DNA from: Actinomycetes bacterium
GTDB lineage: Bacteria; Actinomycetota; Acidimicrobiia; Acidimicrobiales; CADCSY01
Length of the DNA: 25,213 nucleotides
Assembly: GCA_025464025.1 (NCBI GenBank)
Contig: JAODBP010000221.1
Location: 1 to 25,213 of the forward strand
Reading direction: 5' to 3'
Shown: in pieces, positions 1 through 8,590 of the stretch
How positions within the stretch are numbered: position 1 is the stretch's first letter
Layout: each line of letters starts with the position of its first letter
Program-made: the position numbers and the translations under genes
The notes under the pieces: generated by a model
Databases searched by the model: none
Seen by the model: only the letters and a program-made list of their open reading frames with translations
What the model was told of the DNA's origin: nothing

Positions 1-1221
1 GAGCTGTTCGCCCAGCAGTTCGAGGTGCGACCCGCCCCGCTGCGGTCGGGCACCTACACGAACATCACCGGCAACACCGCCCTGGCCTGGGGCCTGGTGG
101 CGGCCGGACAGCTGTCGGGCCTGCCGCTCTTCCTCGGCTCCTACCCGATCACGCCGGCCTCCGACATCCTCCACGAGCTGTCGAAGCACAAGAACTTCGG
201 GGTCCGCACCTTCCAGGCAGAGGACGAGATCGCCGGCATCGCGTCGGCGATCGGGGCCGCCTTCGGCGGGCACCTCGGGATCACCACCACCAGTGGGCCG
301 GGCCTCGCGCTCAAGGGCGAGGCCCTCGGCCTGGCGATCAGCCTGGAGCTGCCGCTGCTCGTCATCGACATCCAGCGAGGCGGTCCGTCGACCGGCTTGC
401 CCACCAAGACCGAGGCCGCCGATCTCCTGCAGGCGCTCTACGGGCGTCACGGTGAGTCGCCCCTCCCGGTGCTCGCCGCCCGCAGCCCCGCCCATTGCTT
501 CGAGGTCGCCATCGAGGCGGCCCGCATCGCGATCACCTACCGGACGCCGGTGATCATGCTCTCCGACGGCTACCTGGCCAACGGGTCCGAGCCCTGGCGG
601 CTCCCGGACGTCGAGAGCCTGGCAGCGATCGACCCACAGTTCGCCACCGTCCCGAACCACATGGCCGCCGACGGCACGCCGGAGTTCTGGCCGTACGCAC
701 GCGACCCCGAGACGCTCGGTCGTGACTGGGCCGTGCCCGGCACGCCCGAGCTGATGCACCGCATCGGCGGCATCGAGAAGGAGGACGGCTCCGGCAACAT
801 CTCCTACGAGCCGGCCAACCACGAGCACATGGTCCACGTCCGCGCCGACAAGATCGCCAAGGTCGCCGACGGCATCCCGCCCGTCCTCGTCGAGGGCGAC
901 GTGGATGCCGATGTGCTGGTGCTGGGCTGGGGCTCGACGTGGGGTGCCATCGGCGCCGCCGTCGAGGACGTGCGAGCCGAGGGCAAACGTGTCGCCCGGG
1001 CCCACATCGTCCACCTCAACCCGCTGCCCCGCGACCTGGGTGACGTCCTCCGCCGGTACCGCAAGGTGCTGGTGCCGGAGATGAACACCGGCCAGCTCAC
1101 CAAGGTGGTGCGCGCCGAGTACCTGGTCGACGCCCAGTGCGTGTCGAAGGTGCAGGGACAGCCCTTCACCGGCGCCGAGCTGGCCGTCCACATCCGCGCT
1201 GCGTTGGAGGAGCTCCGATGA
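1..1221 (+). CDS. korA: 2-oxoacid:ferredoxin oxidoreductase alpha subunit, 5' truncated by window edge
   Basis: Alpha subunit of a KorAB-type 2-oxoglutarate (or other 2-oxoacid):ferredoxin oxidoreductase, which oxidatively decarboxylates a 2-oxoacid to acyl-CoA and reduces ferredoxin in the cytoplasm. The frame is open from base 1, so the gene starts upstream; 406 residues are visible, and the missing part would hold the roughly 200-residue gamma domain fused to alpha in the usual ~600-residue actinobacterial form. Visible motifs are YPITPASDI, the AEDEIA glutamate segment of the thiamine-diphosphate PYR domain, TTSGPG and QRGGPSTGLPTK, followed by the C-terminal transketolase-like domain. 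Its TGA overlaps the korB ATG (ATGA, 4 bases), so the two are translationally coupled. The GTG at 25 is an internal codon, not a convincing start. The exact 2-oxoacid used cannot be read from sequence. Confidence 0.93.
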   Translation, partial: ELFAQQFEVRPAPLRSGTYTNITGNTALAWGLVAAGQLSGLPLFLGSYPITPASDILHELSKHKNFGVRTFQAEDEIAGIASAIGAAFGGHLGITTTSGPGLALKGEALGLAISLELPLLVIDIQRGGPSTGLPTKTEAADLLQALYGRHGESPLPVLAARSPAHCFEVAIEAARIAITYRTPVIMLSDGYLANGSEPWRLPDVESLAAIDPQFATVPNHMAADGTPEFWPYARDPETLGRDWAVPGTPELMHRIGGIEKEDGSGNISYEPANHEHMVHVRADKIAKVADGIPPVLVEGDVDADVLVLGWGSTWGAIGAAVEDVRAEGKRVARAHIVHLNPLPRDLGDVLRRYRKVLVPEMNTGQLTKVVRAEYLVDAQCVSKVQGQPFTGAELAVHIRAALEELR

Positions 1222-2237
1222 CCGACATCGACACGCCGACCACCTCGCCGAAGGACTGGGCCTCCGACCAGGAGGTTCGCTGGTGCCCGGGCTGCGGTGA
1301 CTACTCCGTGCTCACCGCCATGCGGATGCTCATGCCCGAGCTGGGCGTCCGCCCCGAGAACACGGTGTTCATCTCGGGCATCGGGTGCGCGGCGCGCTTC
1401 CCGTACTACATGGAGACCTACGGGATGCACACGATCCACGGCCGTGCGCCGGCCGTGGCCACCGGTCTGGCCATGGCCCGGCCCGACCTCGACGTCTGGG
1501 TCGTGACCGGCGACGGCGACGCCCTGTCGATCGGCGGCAACCACCTCATCCACGCCCTCCGCCGGAACGTGAACCTCACGATCCTGCTGTTCAACAACCA
1601 GATCTACGGGTTGACCAAGGGCCAGTACTCGCCGACCAGCGAGGTCGGGAAGATCACCAAGTCGACCCCGTTCGGCTCGATCGACCAGCCCTTCAACCCG
1701 CTGAGCGTGGCGCTGGGGGCCGAGGCGACGTTCGTGGCCCGGACCCACGACATGGACCGCCAGCACATGATCGAGACGTTCCGGCGGGCGCACGACCACA
1801 AGGGCGCCGCCTTCGTCGAGATCTACCAGAACTGCAACGTCTTCAACGACGGGGCGTTCGAGACGATCACGGCCAAGGTCAACCGGGACGACATGCTGAT
1901 CCCGCTCGTGCACGGCCAGCCGATCCGCTTCGGCGCCGACGGGCAGAAGGGCGTGTGCCTCGACACCCAGGGCCGCGCCGCGATCGTCGACGTGGCCGAG
2001 GTGGGGGAGGACGCCCTCCTCGTGCACGACGAGGCACGGGACGACCCGGGGCTGGCCTTCACGCTGGCCCGGCTGGCGTCCGCGCCGACGATGCCGACGC
2101 CGATCGGCGTGTTCCGGGCGGTCGAGCGGCTGGAGTACAGCGGCGAGGTGTCGCGCCAGCTGGCGATGGCGCAGGAGCAGAAGGGCGTCGGCGACCTCGG
2201 CGCCCTGCTGCACTCGGGGGGCACCTGGGAGGTGTAG
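1218..2237 (+). CDS. korB: 2-oxoacid:ferredoxin oxidoreductase beta subunit
   Basis: Beta subunit partner of KorA; binds thiamine diphosphate and an iron-sulfur cluster. 339 residues, normal for the family. The N-terminal WCPGCG (Cys23, Cys26), the Cys in GIGCAAR (Cys57) and a later Cys in the QNCNVFND segment fit the four cluster ligands of the family. GDGDALSIGGNH followed by LLFNNQIYGLTKGQYSP is the classical thiamine-diphosphate/Mg motif and matches KorB rather than pyruvate-specific enzymes. The ATG at 1218 overlaps the korA stop and places WCPGCG at the expected distance from the start; an upstream in-frame start at 1137 would only add korA-overlapping residues. There is no ferredoxin-like delta domain, so the electron acceptor must be a separate protein. 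Confidence 0.95.
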   Translation: MTDIDTPTTSPKDWASDQEVRWCPGCGDYSVLTAMRMLMPELGVRPENTVFISGIGCAARFPYYMETYGMHTIHGRAPAVATGLAMARPDLDVWVVTGDGDALSIGGNHLIHALRRNVNLTILLFNNQIYGLTKGQYSPTSEVGKITKSTPFGSIDQPFNPLSVALGAEATFVARTHDMDRQHMIETFRRAHDHKGAAFVEIYQNCNVFNDGAFETITAKVNRDDMLIPLVHGQPIRFGADGQKGVCLDTQGRAAIVDVAEVGEDALLVHDEARDDPGLAFTLARLASAPTMPTPIGVFRAVERLEYSGEVSRQLAMAQEQKGVGDLGALLHSGGTWEV

Positions 2238-2254
2238 ACCACCCCCTCGTGCCC

Positions 2255-3049
2255 ATGCCGAGTGACATCCAGGTCGTCGACACCCTCGTCACCCTGCCGC
2301 GGCCCGATGCCGAGCACCCGGCCGGCTACATGTTCAAGGACACGCCCCAGGTGGCGGCCGACGGCCTGCTCCCGGAGATGGACCGCTTCGGCGTCGAGCG
2401 GGCCCTGATCCCCGTCGTCCGCGACGAGCCGATCGCCCCGTCGCTCCTGACCAGCCGGCCCGACCGCTTCCTCGGCTGCTACCAGCTCGAGCCCGAGCGG
2501 GGCATGACGTGCGTGCGCGAGCTGCGGCGAGCCGTCGACGAGCTCGGCGTGGTCGCCGCCGGCGCCTTCCCGGCCGGCACGACCCCCCAGGTCGGCATCG
2601 ACGACAAGACGTGGTTCCCGCTCTACGCCACCTGCGAGGAGCTCGGCATCCCGGTGTTCGTCAACGTCGGCGTGCCCGGCCCTCGCTGGCCGGCCCACGT
2701 GCAGCACCCGATGCTGCTCGAGACCGTGCTGGCCCACTTCCCCGAGCTGACCGTGGTGACCCGCCACGGCGGCGAGCCGTGGGTGCGGGAGACCATCGCC
2801 CTCATCCGGTCGTGGCCCAACCTCCACTACTCGACGAGCGCGTTCGCGCCCCGGTACTACCCGACCGAGGTCATCGACTTCGCCAACGCCGACGGCGCCG
2901 ACCGGGTGCTCTACGCCGGCTACTTCCCCTCCGGCCTGTCGCTGGAGCGGATCTTCGCCGAGCTGGCCGGCCTGCCCCTGGCCGACGAGGTCTGGCCGAA
3001 GTTCCTCCGCACCAACGCGCTGCGTGTTCTGAACCTGCACGCAGGGTAA
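2255..3049 (+). CDS. amidohydrolase-2 family protein with degenerate metal site
   Basis: A 264-residue TIM-barrel protein resembling the Amidohydrolase_2 family (PF04909). The fold is recognisable from the ordered segments: an N-terminal VVDTL strand, FPLYATCEELGIPVFVNVG, the HP..LETVLAHFPELTVVTRHGG segment, a NLHYSTSAFAPRYYP segment, ADRVLYAGYFPSG and the C-terminal FLRTNALRVLNL helix. Most metal ligands are absent: the usual D-x-H-x-H near the start reads D-T-L-V-T, the strand-5 His is Asn, and the catalytic Asp of the usual GSDYP-like motif is Tyr (AGYFP). Only the strand-6 His (RHGG) remains. It starts 17 bases after korB, so it is probably co-transcribed. An in-frame GTG at 2249 is an equally possible start; no good ribosome site favours either. 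Substrate and activity are unknown; it may be a binding protein or an unusual lyase. Confidence 0.8.
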   Translation: MPSDIQVVDTLVTLPRPDAEHPAGYMFKDTPQVAADGLLPEMDRFGVERALIPVVRDEPIAPSLLTSRPDRFLGCYQLEPERGMTCVRELRRAVDELGVVAAGAFPAGTTPQVGIDDKTWFPLYATCEELGIPVFVNVGVPGPRWPAHVQHPMLLETVLAHFPELTVVTRHGGEPWVRETIALIRSWPNLHYSTSAFAPRYYPTEVIDFANADGADRVLYAGYFPSGLSLERIFAELAGLPLADEVWPKFLRTNALRVLNLHAG

Positions 3050-3091
3050 GTCCCGGGCGCCCGAGCAGGGCCGCTGGGCGGGGGCGTTGAA

Positions 3092-3107
3092 GTAACCGAC
3101 CGGTAAC
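3092..3107. promoter_or_regulatory. imperfect palindrome, possible operator of the liv operon
   Basis: GTAACCGACCGGTAAC has 7-base arms (GTAACCG / CGGTAAC, 6 of 7 pairs match) around a 2-base centre. It lies 24 bases before the GTG at 3132, in the 82-base gap between the amidohydrolase gene and the first gene of the transporter operon. Size and symmetry are like those of TetR-family operators; no regulator gene is adjacent. A TTGAAG at 3087-3092 touches it, but no -10 element at proper spacing is visible. Confidence 0.35.
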
Positions 3108-3131
3108 AACCGGGCTCGATGGGGGTTCTTC

Positions 3132-4142
3132 GTGGTTCGTCGCGCAGTCGTGGCTCTCGCCGTGGGGCTGGTCGCCCTCGCGCTCGTGCCCGTCGCCGCC
3201 ACGTTCGCCCAGTCGACGAGCGGGGTCCACGCCGACTCCGAGGGCTGGTGGAACACCGGCCCGGCCACCCCGGTCACCCTCCCGCCCAGCCCCCTCGGCA
3301 CCTTGCCGGCGGCCCCGGCGCCCGACGTCCCCGACGGCTCGGTGCCGGTGGCCATGCGGCTGGGCCAAGCGGCTCGCGTCGGCGCCATCGGGATCGTCGT
3401 CGACGCGACCAAGGGCTCGAAGGTCAACGCCCTCACCCTCACCCTGAAGGAGGCGGCCGCCGCCGGCCAGGAGGGCTCCGGGGCCAAGGTGCGGGCCTGT
3501 CCGATCACCGACTTCCTCCAGCCCGAGGCCAACGGCCCGGCGGAGAACGCCCCGGCCGAGAACTGCGACGTCGCCCACGCCGACGGCGTTCGGGCCGCCG
3601 ACGGCACCTGGACCTTCGACCTCACCGCCATCGCCTCGGCCTGGCTCGACCCGTTCGGCACCGTCGAGCCCAACGGCATCCGCCTCGACCCGGTCGGCGA
3701 CCCGCCGGCCACGTTCCAGGTCGCCTTCACCGGCTACGAGGACGCCACGCTCACCGCCGACATCGTCGCCGGCGCCCCGGCCGCTGACCCGTTCGCCACC
3801 GGCGGCGCCGCCGGCTCGTTCGACTCCGGCTCGCTCGGCTCGGGCTCCACCGACTTCTCGGCTCCGGCGGCCGAGGCCCCGGCCGTGGCCACGCCGACCA
3901 CGGCGGCGCCGAAGGGCGCGGCGGCCCCGAACCCCAAGCCGGCCAAGGCCAGCCGGGCCGGCGACACGTTCGGCAACTGGCCGGCCACCGTCGTGCTGCT
4001 GCTCGTCGCCGCCGTGGCCCTCGCCCTGGCCACGGCCTGGACCCTCGGGCCGGCCGGCCGCCGCCGCGACGACCTCACCCGCCGCCAGGGCGGCGTGAGC
4101 CGCGCCCTCGCCGGTCGCCTCACTGCCTCGCACCGCGCCTGA
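3132..4142 (+). CDS. secreted, C-terminally membrane-anchored protein of unknown function
   Basis: 336 residues. An N-terminal signal peptide (about residues 1-26, VRR then a hydrophobic run ending ATFAQS) is followed by an extracytoplasmic domain to about residue 215. Next comes a Gly/Ser then Ala/Pro/Thr-rich linker (about 216-282), one transmembrane segment (about 284-306) and a short Arg-rich cytoplasmic tail. Within the domain, about residues 160-204 (FDLTAIASAWL, then PNGIRLDP) resemble the end of DNRLRE-type jelly-roll domains of cell-surface proteins; this is a weak, motif-level match. There is no LPXTG sorting signal. The GTG start has a modest GGGGG ribosome site at 3121-3125. It ends 12 bases before the solute-binding lipoprotein gene and is the first gene of the transporter operon, so it may help that transporter at the cell surface; this is inference. 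Confidence 0.8.
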   Translation: MVRRAVVALAVGLVALALVPVAATFAQSTSGVHADSEGWWNTGPATPVTLPPSPLGTLPAAPAPDVPDGSVPVAMRLGQAARVGAIGIVVDATKGSKVNALTLTLKEAAAAGQEGSGAKVRACPITDFLQPEANGPAENAPAENCDVAHADGVRAADGTWTFDLTAIASAWLDPFGTVEPNGIRLDPVGDPPATFQVAFTGYEDATLTADIVAGAPAADPFATGGAAGSFDSGSLGSGSTDFSAPAAEAPAVATPTTAAPKGAAAPNPKPAKASRAGDTFGNWPATVVLLLVAAVALALATAWTLGPAGRRRDDLTRRQGGVSRALAGRLTASHRA

Positions 4143-4154
4143 CTGGAGACCCCG

Positions 4155-5561
4155 TTGCGCCGATCACGATCCACCGCCGTCCTGCTGCTCGTCCTGATCC
4201 TCGCTGCCGCGTGCGGGCAGAAGGCCGGGGTCGGCGGGGTCCAGGCGGGCGATGCCTTCGGGACCACCGACCAGTCCGCCGGCCAGGTCAGCCCCGGCAC
4301 CGGTGATGCCGGTGCCGCCGGCGGCACGACCGACACCGTGGCGGGCAGCACCGAGACCACCGTCGCCCCGGGCGGCACGGCGGCCGGCACACCGACCACG
4401 GCGGCGGCGGGCGGCACGGCCCCGAGCGGCACGGCGGCGGCGGCGAAGCCGGCGGGCGACCGGACGGGCATCACCGACAAGGTCATCAAGATCGGCATCC
4501 ACGCGCCCGTGTCGGGCGCGGCGCCGTTCCCGCAGACCTCGTTCTCGAAGGGCGCCCCGGTCTACTGGAAGTTCCTCGACACCAAGGGCGGCGTCTTCGG
4601 CCGCAGCGTCCAGGTCGTGTTCGAGGACGACGAGTTCAACCCGGCCACGGCCAAGCGGGTGTGCCAGAAGATGGTCGAGCAGGACAAGGTGTTCCTGCTC
4701 ATCGGTGGCGGCGGCGCCGACCAGATCACCGCGTGCGCCCAGTACGCCAACAGCGTCGGCGTGCCCTACCTGTCGGCCGGCGTGAACCAGACCGGGCTCA
4801 ACGCCCTGCGGGGCTACTTCGCCCTGTCGCAGACCTACAGCCAGCAGTCGCCGATGCTGGCCCAGCTGGCCAAGAAGCGGCTGGGCGGTGGCAAGGTCGC
4901 CATCGCGGTGGAGGACACGCCCTCGTTCGCCGACGCCCACGCCAGCATCGTGAAGGCCATGAAGGACCAGGGCCTCCAGATCGTCTACGACAAGCCGCTG
5001 CCGAAGGACACCCAGCAGACGCAGGCCCTGGCCATCGCCAACGGCCTGAAGACGAGCGGTGCCCAGATCGTCTACATCCTCGCCGCCCCCACCGCCTTCC
5101 TGAACATCGCGGCGGCGGCCACCGGCCAGGGCTACAACCCGCAGTACATCGGGCCCGGCATCACCAGCGGCCTCAACCTGGTGGCCAGCATCGGGTGCCC
5201 GGCGATCGGGGCGGCCCGGTTCCTCTCGCCGTTCCCGCAGCTCGACGTGATCGACCGGCTCGACCGCGACTTCCGCCCGGCCTACCAGAAGTTCGCCGGC
5301 GGCGACCCCGATGACATCGCCCTCGCCCTGTGGGGCCTCAGCAAGGGCTTGAACGCCATGTTCCAGGCCGCCGGCAAGGACATGACCCGCCAGTCGTTCG
5401 TGCAGACGCTCGAGGGTGGCAAGCGGTTCGCCACCGGCGTCTACCCGCCGGTCCAGTTCTCGCCGTCGAACCACTTCGGCGGCAGCCAGTCGCACCTGCT
5501 CAAGGCCGACTGCCAGGCCCGCCAGTACAAGACCGAGGCCCAGTTCGTGAGCGGCTTCTGA
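4155..5561 (+). CDS. branched-chain amino-acid-type ABC transporter substrate-binding lipoprotein
   Basis: 468 residues. The N-terminus has an Arg-rich start, a hydrophobic core and a lipobox-like LAAAC with Cys20 as the likely lipidated residue. A low-complexity Gly/Ala/Thr/Pro linker (about 21-108, encoded by GGC-ACG-GCG-rich runs) leads to a type-1 periplasmic-binding-protein fold (Peripla_BP_6 type) from about residue 109, beginning KVIKIGIHAPVSG and containing FEDDEFNPATAKR and a GVPYLSAGVN strand. This is the HAAT/LivJ class, binding hydrophobic amino acids, amides or other small organic acids; the ligand cannot be assigned. The start is TTG at 4155, with GGAG at 4145-4148 six bases upstream. 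The stop codon overlaps the permease ATG by one base (TGATG). Confidence 0.93.
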   Translation: MRRSRSTAVLLLVLILAAACGQKAGVGGVQAGDAFGTTDQSAGQVSPGTGDAGAAGGTTDTVAGSTETTVAPGGTAAGTPTTAAAGGTAPSGTAAAAKPAGDRTGITDKVIKIGIHAPVSGAAPFPQTSFSKGAPVYWKFLDTKGGVFGRSVQVVFEDDEFNPATAKRVCQKMVEQDKVFLLIGGGGADQITACAQYANSVGVPYLSAGVNQTGLNALRGYFALSQTYSQQSPMLAQLAKKRLGGGKVAIAVEDTPSFADAHASIVKAMKDQGLQIVYDKPLPKDTQQTQALAIANGLKTSGAQIVYILAAPTAFLNIAAAATGQGYNPQYIGPGITSGLNLVASIGCPAIGAARFLSPFPQLDVIDRLDRDFRPAYQKFAGGDPDDIALALWGLSKGLNAMFQAAGKDMTRQSFVQTLEGGKRFATGVYPPVQFSPSNHFGGSQSHLLKADCQARQYKTEAQFVSGF

Positions 5562-6511
5562 TGCTCGAGAAGCTCGGCATCTCCCGCCTCGCCGGCGTCG
5601 GCATCGCCGCCGCCGTGGTGGTCCTGCTCCTCGCCTCCGGCCACGAGCAGGACCTGGTGATCGGCGTCATCACCGGCCTGGGCTACAGCCTGGTCGCCCT
5701 CGGCCTCGTGCTCATCTACAAGTCGAGCGGGGTGTTCAACTTCGCCCAGGCCGAGTTCGGGACGGTCGCCGTCTTCACCCTCTACCTGTGCCGGGTGAAC
5801 GACATGCCCTACGTCCCGGCCATGGTGATCGCCCTGCTCGCCGCCGTGGCCATGGGCTACGTCGTCGAGCGCGTCGTGGTCCGGCCGCTGTTCGAGGCAC
5901 CTCGGGTCACGCTGCTGGTCGCCACCGCCGGCGTCGCCCTGCTGTCGATCGGCATCACGTTCTGGCTCAACGACGCCCAGGGCCGCACGGTCGACCCGGC
6001 CATCAAGACCCAGCGGGCCTTCGAGGTGTTCGGCATCGCCGTGTCGGGCCAGCGGATGTTGATCGTCGTGGTGGTCGCCGCCGTGTGCGGCCTCCTCGCC
6101 CTGTTCTTCCGGCGCACGACGCTCGGCCTCGCCGTGCTGGCGGCCAGCCAGGAGCCGACCGCGACGGAGCTCGTGGGCGTGTCGGTCAAGCGGCTGTCGA
6201 CCCTGGTGTGGGTGCTGGCCGCCCTGCTCGGCGGGCTCGCCGGGGTGCTGGCCGGGTCGTTCGAGCCGTTCGGGCCGGGTGCCATCACCACCAAGTTCCT
6301 GATCCCCGGCTTCACCGCCGCGGTCATCGGCGGCATGAGCAGCCTGCCCGGCGCCGTGGTCGGCGGGATCATCGTCGGCGTCGGCCAGTCGCTCGGCGCG
6401 TCGGGGAGCCTGCTGCCCGAGTCGGTGCCCGGTGGCGGGGCCGTGGTGACGTTCGTGCTCCTCGCCGCCATCCTCGCCATCCGGCCCCAGGGCCTGCTCG
6501 GGAAGGCGTGA
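5561..6511 (+). CDS. livH: ABC transporter permease, LivH type
   Basis: Inner-membrane permease of the branched-chain amino-acid-type transporter, BPD_transp_2 family. 316 residues, mostly hydrophobic, about eight membrane segments. The signature region ALGLVLIYKSSGVFNFAQAEFG is the classic LivH segment (L-x-x-I-Y-x-x-x-G-x-x-N-F-A-x-G/A-E), and the C-terminal FTAAVIGGMSSLPGAVVGG segment plus a final RPQGLLGK are typical. The ATG overlaps the substrate-binding-protein stop (TGATG). It should pair with the LivM-type permease that follows. The livH symbol denotes family position; the substrate is not proven. Confidence 0.92.
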   Translation: MLEKLGISRLAGVGIAAAVVVLLLASGHEQDLVIGVITGLGYSLVALGLVLIYKSSGVFNFAQAEFGTVAVFTLYLCRVNDMPYVPAMVIALLAAVAMGYVVERVVVRPLFEAPRVTLLVATAGVALLSIGITFWLNDAQGRTVDPAIKTQRAFEVFGIAVSGQRMLIVVVVAAVCGLLALFFRRTTLGLAVLAASQEPTATELVGVSVKRLSTLVWVLAALLGGLAGVLAGSFEPFGPGAITTKFLIPGFTAAVIGGMSSLPGAVVGGIIVGVGQSLGASGSLLPESVPGGGAVVTFVLLAAILAIRPQGLLGKA

Positions 6512-6512
6512 C

Positions 6513-7782
6513 GTGACGACGACCGAGCCGACCATCGAGATCGACCTGCGGAACGACGCCGGCGAGGTGTCGGTCGCCGGGCGGGCCGACGCGTTCCGCC
6601 CGTCGGCCGCCGGCTGGACAGCCCGCATGGCGCTGCTGGTGGCCACCGCGGCCGTCGTCCTCCTGGCGCCGTTCTACCTCCACGACCGCGTCGTCGAGCT
6701 CGCTGCCGCGCCGATCTACGCCATCATCGCCCTGAGCCTCAACGTGCTCATCGGGTACACCGGCACGATCTCGCTCGGCCACCAGGCCTTCGTCGGGATC
6801 GGCGCCTTCACCACCGCCTACGTGGTCGGCCAGCACCACCAGCCGTTCCTGCTGGGCATCGCCGTGGCCGCCGCCCTCGGTGCGGTGCAGGCCCTGCTCC
6901 TCGGCGGCCTGGCCCTGCGCATCAGCGGCCTCTACTTCTCGCTGATCACGCTGTCGTACGGCGTGCTGGCCCAGGAGAGCTTGTTCAACATCAAGTCGCT
7001 CACCGGCGGCGGCGCCGGGGCCACGGCACCGATCCCGACGCCGATCCGCACCTACTTCTACATCTGCCTCGGGTTCCTCGCCCTGGTGCTCTACGCCGAC
7101 TGGCGGCTGATGCGGTCGAAGGGCGGGCGGGCGCTCCTCGCCCTGCGGGAGAACCCGCGGGTGGCCCAGACGTTCGGCATCGACGTGAAGCTGTACACGC
7201 TCGTCGGGTTCATGGTCTCCGGCGTGTTCGCCGGCATCGGCGGGGCCCTGCTGGCCCACCGCGACGAGGTCGTGAACAGCGTCGGCTTCGACTTCCGCCT
7301 GGCCCTGCTGTTCGTGCTCATGACCGTGGTCGGCGGGCTGCGGAGCCGCACCGGCATCGTGATCGGCGCCTCCCTGTTCGCCCTGCTCAAGATGCTGGTG
7401 CAGGTGGTGCCCGGCTTCGAGCGCTCGCTGGCCCGGTGGGACCTGACCCTGCCGGTCCTCGTGCTGCTCGTGGGCGCCGCCCTCGTGTACCAGGGGGTGC
7501 GGAAGGGCAACCGGTACGCCCTCGTCGGTGGTGGGGTGCTCGCCGTGCTGGCCGTCCTGGTCCTGTCACCGGTGACGGTGCCGTTCCTCGAGGATCGCCT
7601 GGCCGAGATCCCGGTGCTCACGCCCGAGCGGGCGTCCGGCGTGGTCGGCCCGGTGATGCTGCTGGTCGTGCTCACCCGCCTGCCGGGTGGCATCGGCCAG
7701 CTCGTGCGGCCGATCCAGCGGTGGGTCGCCGGCCACCGGTTCGACTGGGCGTCCGGGAGGGTGAAGGAGGTGACGATCACCG

Positions 7783-7796
<14 letters not shown>
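6513..7796 (+). CDS. livM: ABC transporter permease, LivM type, with extra internal membrane segment
   Basis: Second permease of the transporter. At 427 residues it is longer than the usual 300-360. A hydrophilic N-terminal extension (about 1-35) precedes the core; NVLIGYTGTISLGHQAFVGIGAF is the LivM signature, RALRENPRVAQTFGIDV-like text (ALRENPRVAQTFGIDV) is the EAA-type coupling loop, and the GLRSRTGIVIG segment corresponds to the conserved C-terminal core. Between that core and the final hydrophobic helix lies an additional stretch of about 80-90 residues (roughly 300-385) with two extra hydrophobic segments. The GTG start at 6513 has GGAAGG at 6501-6506, six bases upstream. Its 3' end overlaps livG by 14 bases. 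Confidence 0.9.
7764..7773 (+). promoter_or_regulatory. extended Shine-Dalgarno site of livG
   Basis: AAGGAGGTGA is nearly fully complementary to the 3' end of 16S rRNA and lies inside the end of livM. GGAGG ends 12 bases before the ATG at 7783, longer than ideal spacing, but it supports that start over internal codons. It is the strongest ribosome site seen in the window. Confidence 0.6.
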
Positions 7797-8565
<769 letters not shown>

Positions 8566-8590
8566 TGCCGTTCCAGAGGGGTGTTGCGTA

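Noticed and set aside
3087..3092. TTGAAG as a -35 promoter element
   Set aside because: No TANNNT-like -10 lies 16-18 bases downstream, and the hexamer touches the palindrome at 3092.
1823..3730. Minus-strand open frame of 635 codons across three genes
   Set aside because: It spans korB, the amidohydrolase-like gene and the surface-protein gene on the opposite strand without recognisable motifs.
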